Positions 63,551-64,000 of a DNA stretch of 64,000 nt are shown piece after piece. Where the stretch lies: positions 1 through 64,000 of the forward strand of contig CAVSVP010000009.1 in the NCBI GenBank assembly GCA_963731125.1, given 5' to 3'. Below the pieces are notes generated by a model, which was not told where the DNA came from, did no database searches, and saw nothing but the letters and a program-made list of their open reading frames with translations. A program made the position numbers and the translations under genes. The stretch's first letter is position 1, and the number at the start of each line of letters is the position of its first letter. The DNA comes from CAVSVP01 sp963731125. GTDB taxonomy: Bacteria; Pseudomonadota; Gammaproteobacteria; Competibacterales; Competibacteraceae.

Positions 63551-64000
63551 TTAGATTTCTCCTTGAAACCTCAGCCAAATCACAGCAATGATGATTATCA
63601 GCGTCAGCGTAATAACCAACCCGGACCAGAAAATTCCCCTAAACTGTTTGCGCCTTTCTTTAGGACCAGTAAGACGAGGAACGACATCAAGCATAGGAAG
63701 CTCAAGTTCATCGGTGATAATGGAGGGCATGCGGATCCGCGGGTCAATCATTAAAACCCCGAATAACAGTATCATGGGTAACACTGAACCCAATGCGACA
63801 CCGCCAATGGCAAAGACAAATAACGGCGGACCATCGGGCTGATGAGGCTCAAAGGCAGGCTCGGTGATTCTCACGCTGCTGAGATTCGCCTGCTCATCAT
63901 CCAGGCTTAAGGAAACTCTCGCTTTCTCGCGGCGTCGCAACAAATCCTGATAAACTTCCTCATTGATCCTGTAATCTCGCATTAAATTGTTATAGGCTAT
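63551..64000 (-). CDS. Wzz-type chain-length determinant protein, C-terminal part (continues beyond window)
   Basis: At least 149 codons, open to the right edge. Ends with the Wzz-type region: a coiled segment MRDYRINEEVYQDLLRRREK, then the GNVR-like IxEPAFEPHQPDGP (proline-rich) and a transmembrane helix FAIGGVALGSVLPMILLFGV, a cytoplasmic stretch with PRIRMPSIITDELELPML, and a second helix SGLVITLTLIIIIAVIWLRF. Such proteins span the inner membrane and set polymer length together with the kinase-like partner. Stop at 63551, 2 bases before the next start. Confidence 0.88.
   Translation of the reverse strand: MAYNNLMRDYRINEEVYQDLLRRREKARVSLSLDDEQANLSSVRITEPAFEPHQPDGPPLFVFAIGGVALGSVLPMILLFGVLMIDPRIRMPSIITDELELPMLDVVPRLTGPKERRKQFRGIFWSGLVITLTLIIIIAVIWLRFQGEI

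Noticed and set aside
1..64000. tRNA, rRNA or integron attC sites
   Set aside because: No cloverleaf, rRNA-like stretch or intI gene was recognised on reading; a covariance search could still find a missed tRNA.

Overview
The window looks like part of a gammaproteobacterial chromosome. Supporting this are a Wzz/BY-kinase/Wzx exopolysaccharide locus, a Pseudomonas-type REP palindrome at 46.8 kb, a Phenol_MetA_deg outer-membrane protein and an IS set typical of such genomes. A Nitrosococcus- or methanotroph-like organism is possible, but the sequence does not name a species. No rRNA, tRNA or CRISPR array was seen.

Left part (1-30.3 kb): a mobile-element graveyard with a few host genes. It contains IS4 (three different types), IS1, IS5, IS91, IS630, IS6, IS701 and two unassigned DDE transposases. 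Two copies of one group II intron are both inserted in the catalytic-motif codons of two unrelated IS4 transposase genes. Host material between the elements: a broken secreted alpha/beta hydrolase and an alcohol dehydrogenase stump (5.4-8.0 kb); a DUF3604 gene with a tandem paralogue remnant, a DUF308/HdeD membrane protein and a Phenol_MetA_deg beta-barrel (11.9-15.8 kb); a DruA-like DUF4338 gene fused to an IS6 end (17.2-18.1 kb); an SNF2 helicase broken by IS6 and a 90-bp MITE (18.9-21.7 kb); and an AcoR-like GAF sensor lacking its sigma-54 output domain (22.3-23.6 kb). The region 23.6-27.5 kb is nested: intron inside IS4 inside IS1.

Right part (30.3-64 kb): one long minus-strand polysaccharide locus, read from right to left. 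Order: Wzz-type chain-length protein (enters from beyond the window); BY-kinase-like ATPase with a degenerate Walker A; a giant secreted multidomain protein (WD40, deacetylase-like, Big_5, DUF4082, FnIII, dimethylformamidase-like, two Ig-like repeats, LamG); a WbpD/WbpB/WbpE-like trio for a 3-acetamido sugar nucleotide; a hexapeptide acetyltransferase; a nucleotide-sugar epimerase; a second DegT aminotransferase; an initiating phospho-sugar transferase fused to two degenerate GGDEF-like domains; a Wzx flippase; GT4, GT8 and GT2 enzymes; a DUF354 protein; a FemAB-like acyltransferase; a polysaccharide deacetylase; another GT2; an SDR epimerase; a Gfo/Idh oxidoreductase; a six-hairpin protein; and a final GT2. 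Together these would build lipid-linked repeat units, flip them, modify them and control chain length.

Many genes at 30.3-41.5 kb and 52.9-62.5 kb carry single-base frameshifts, several of them in short homopolymers. The conserved frame resumes after each one. They may be sequencing errors or real decay, and raw reads would decide. Genes at 41.6-46.5 kb and 48.0-52.9 kb are intact.
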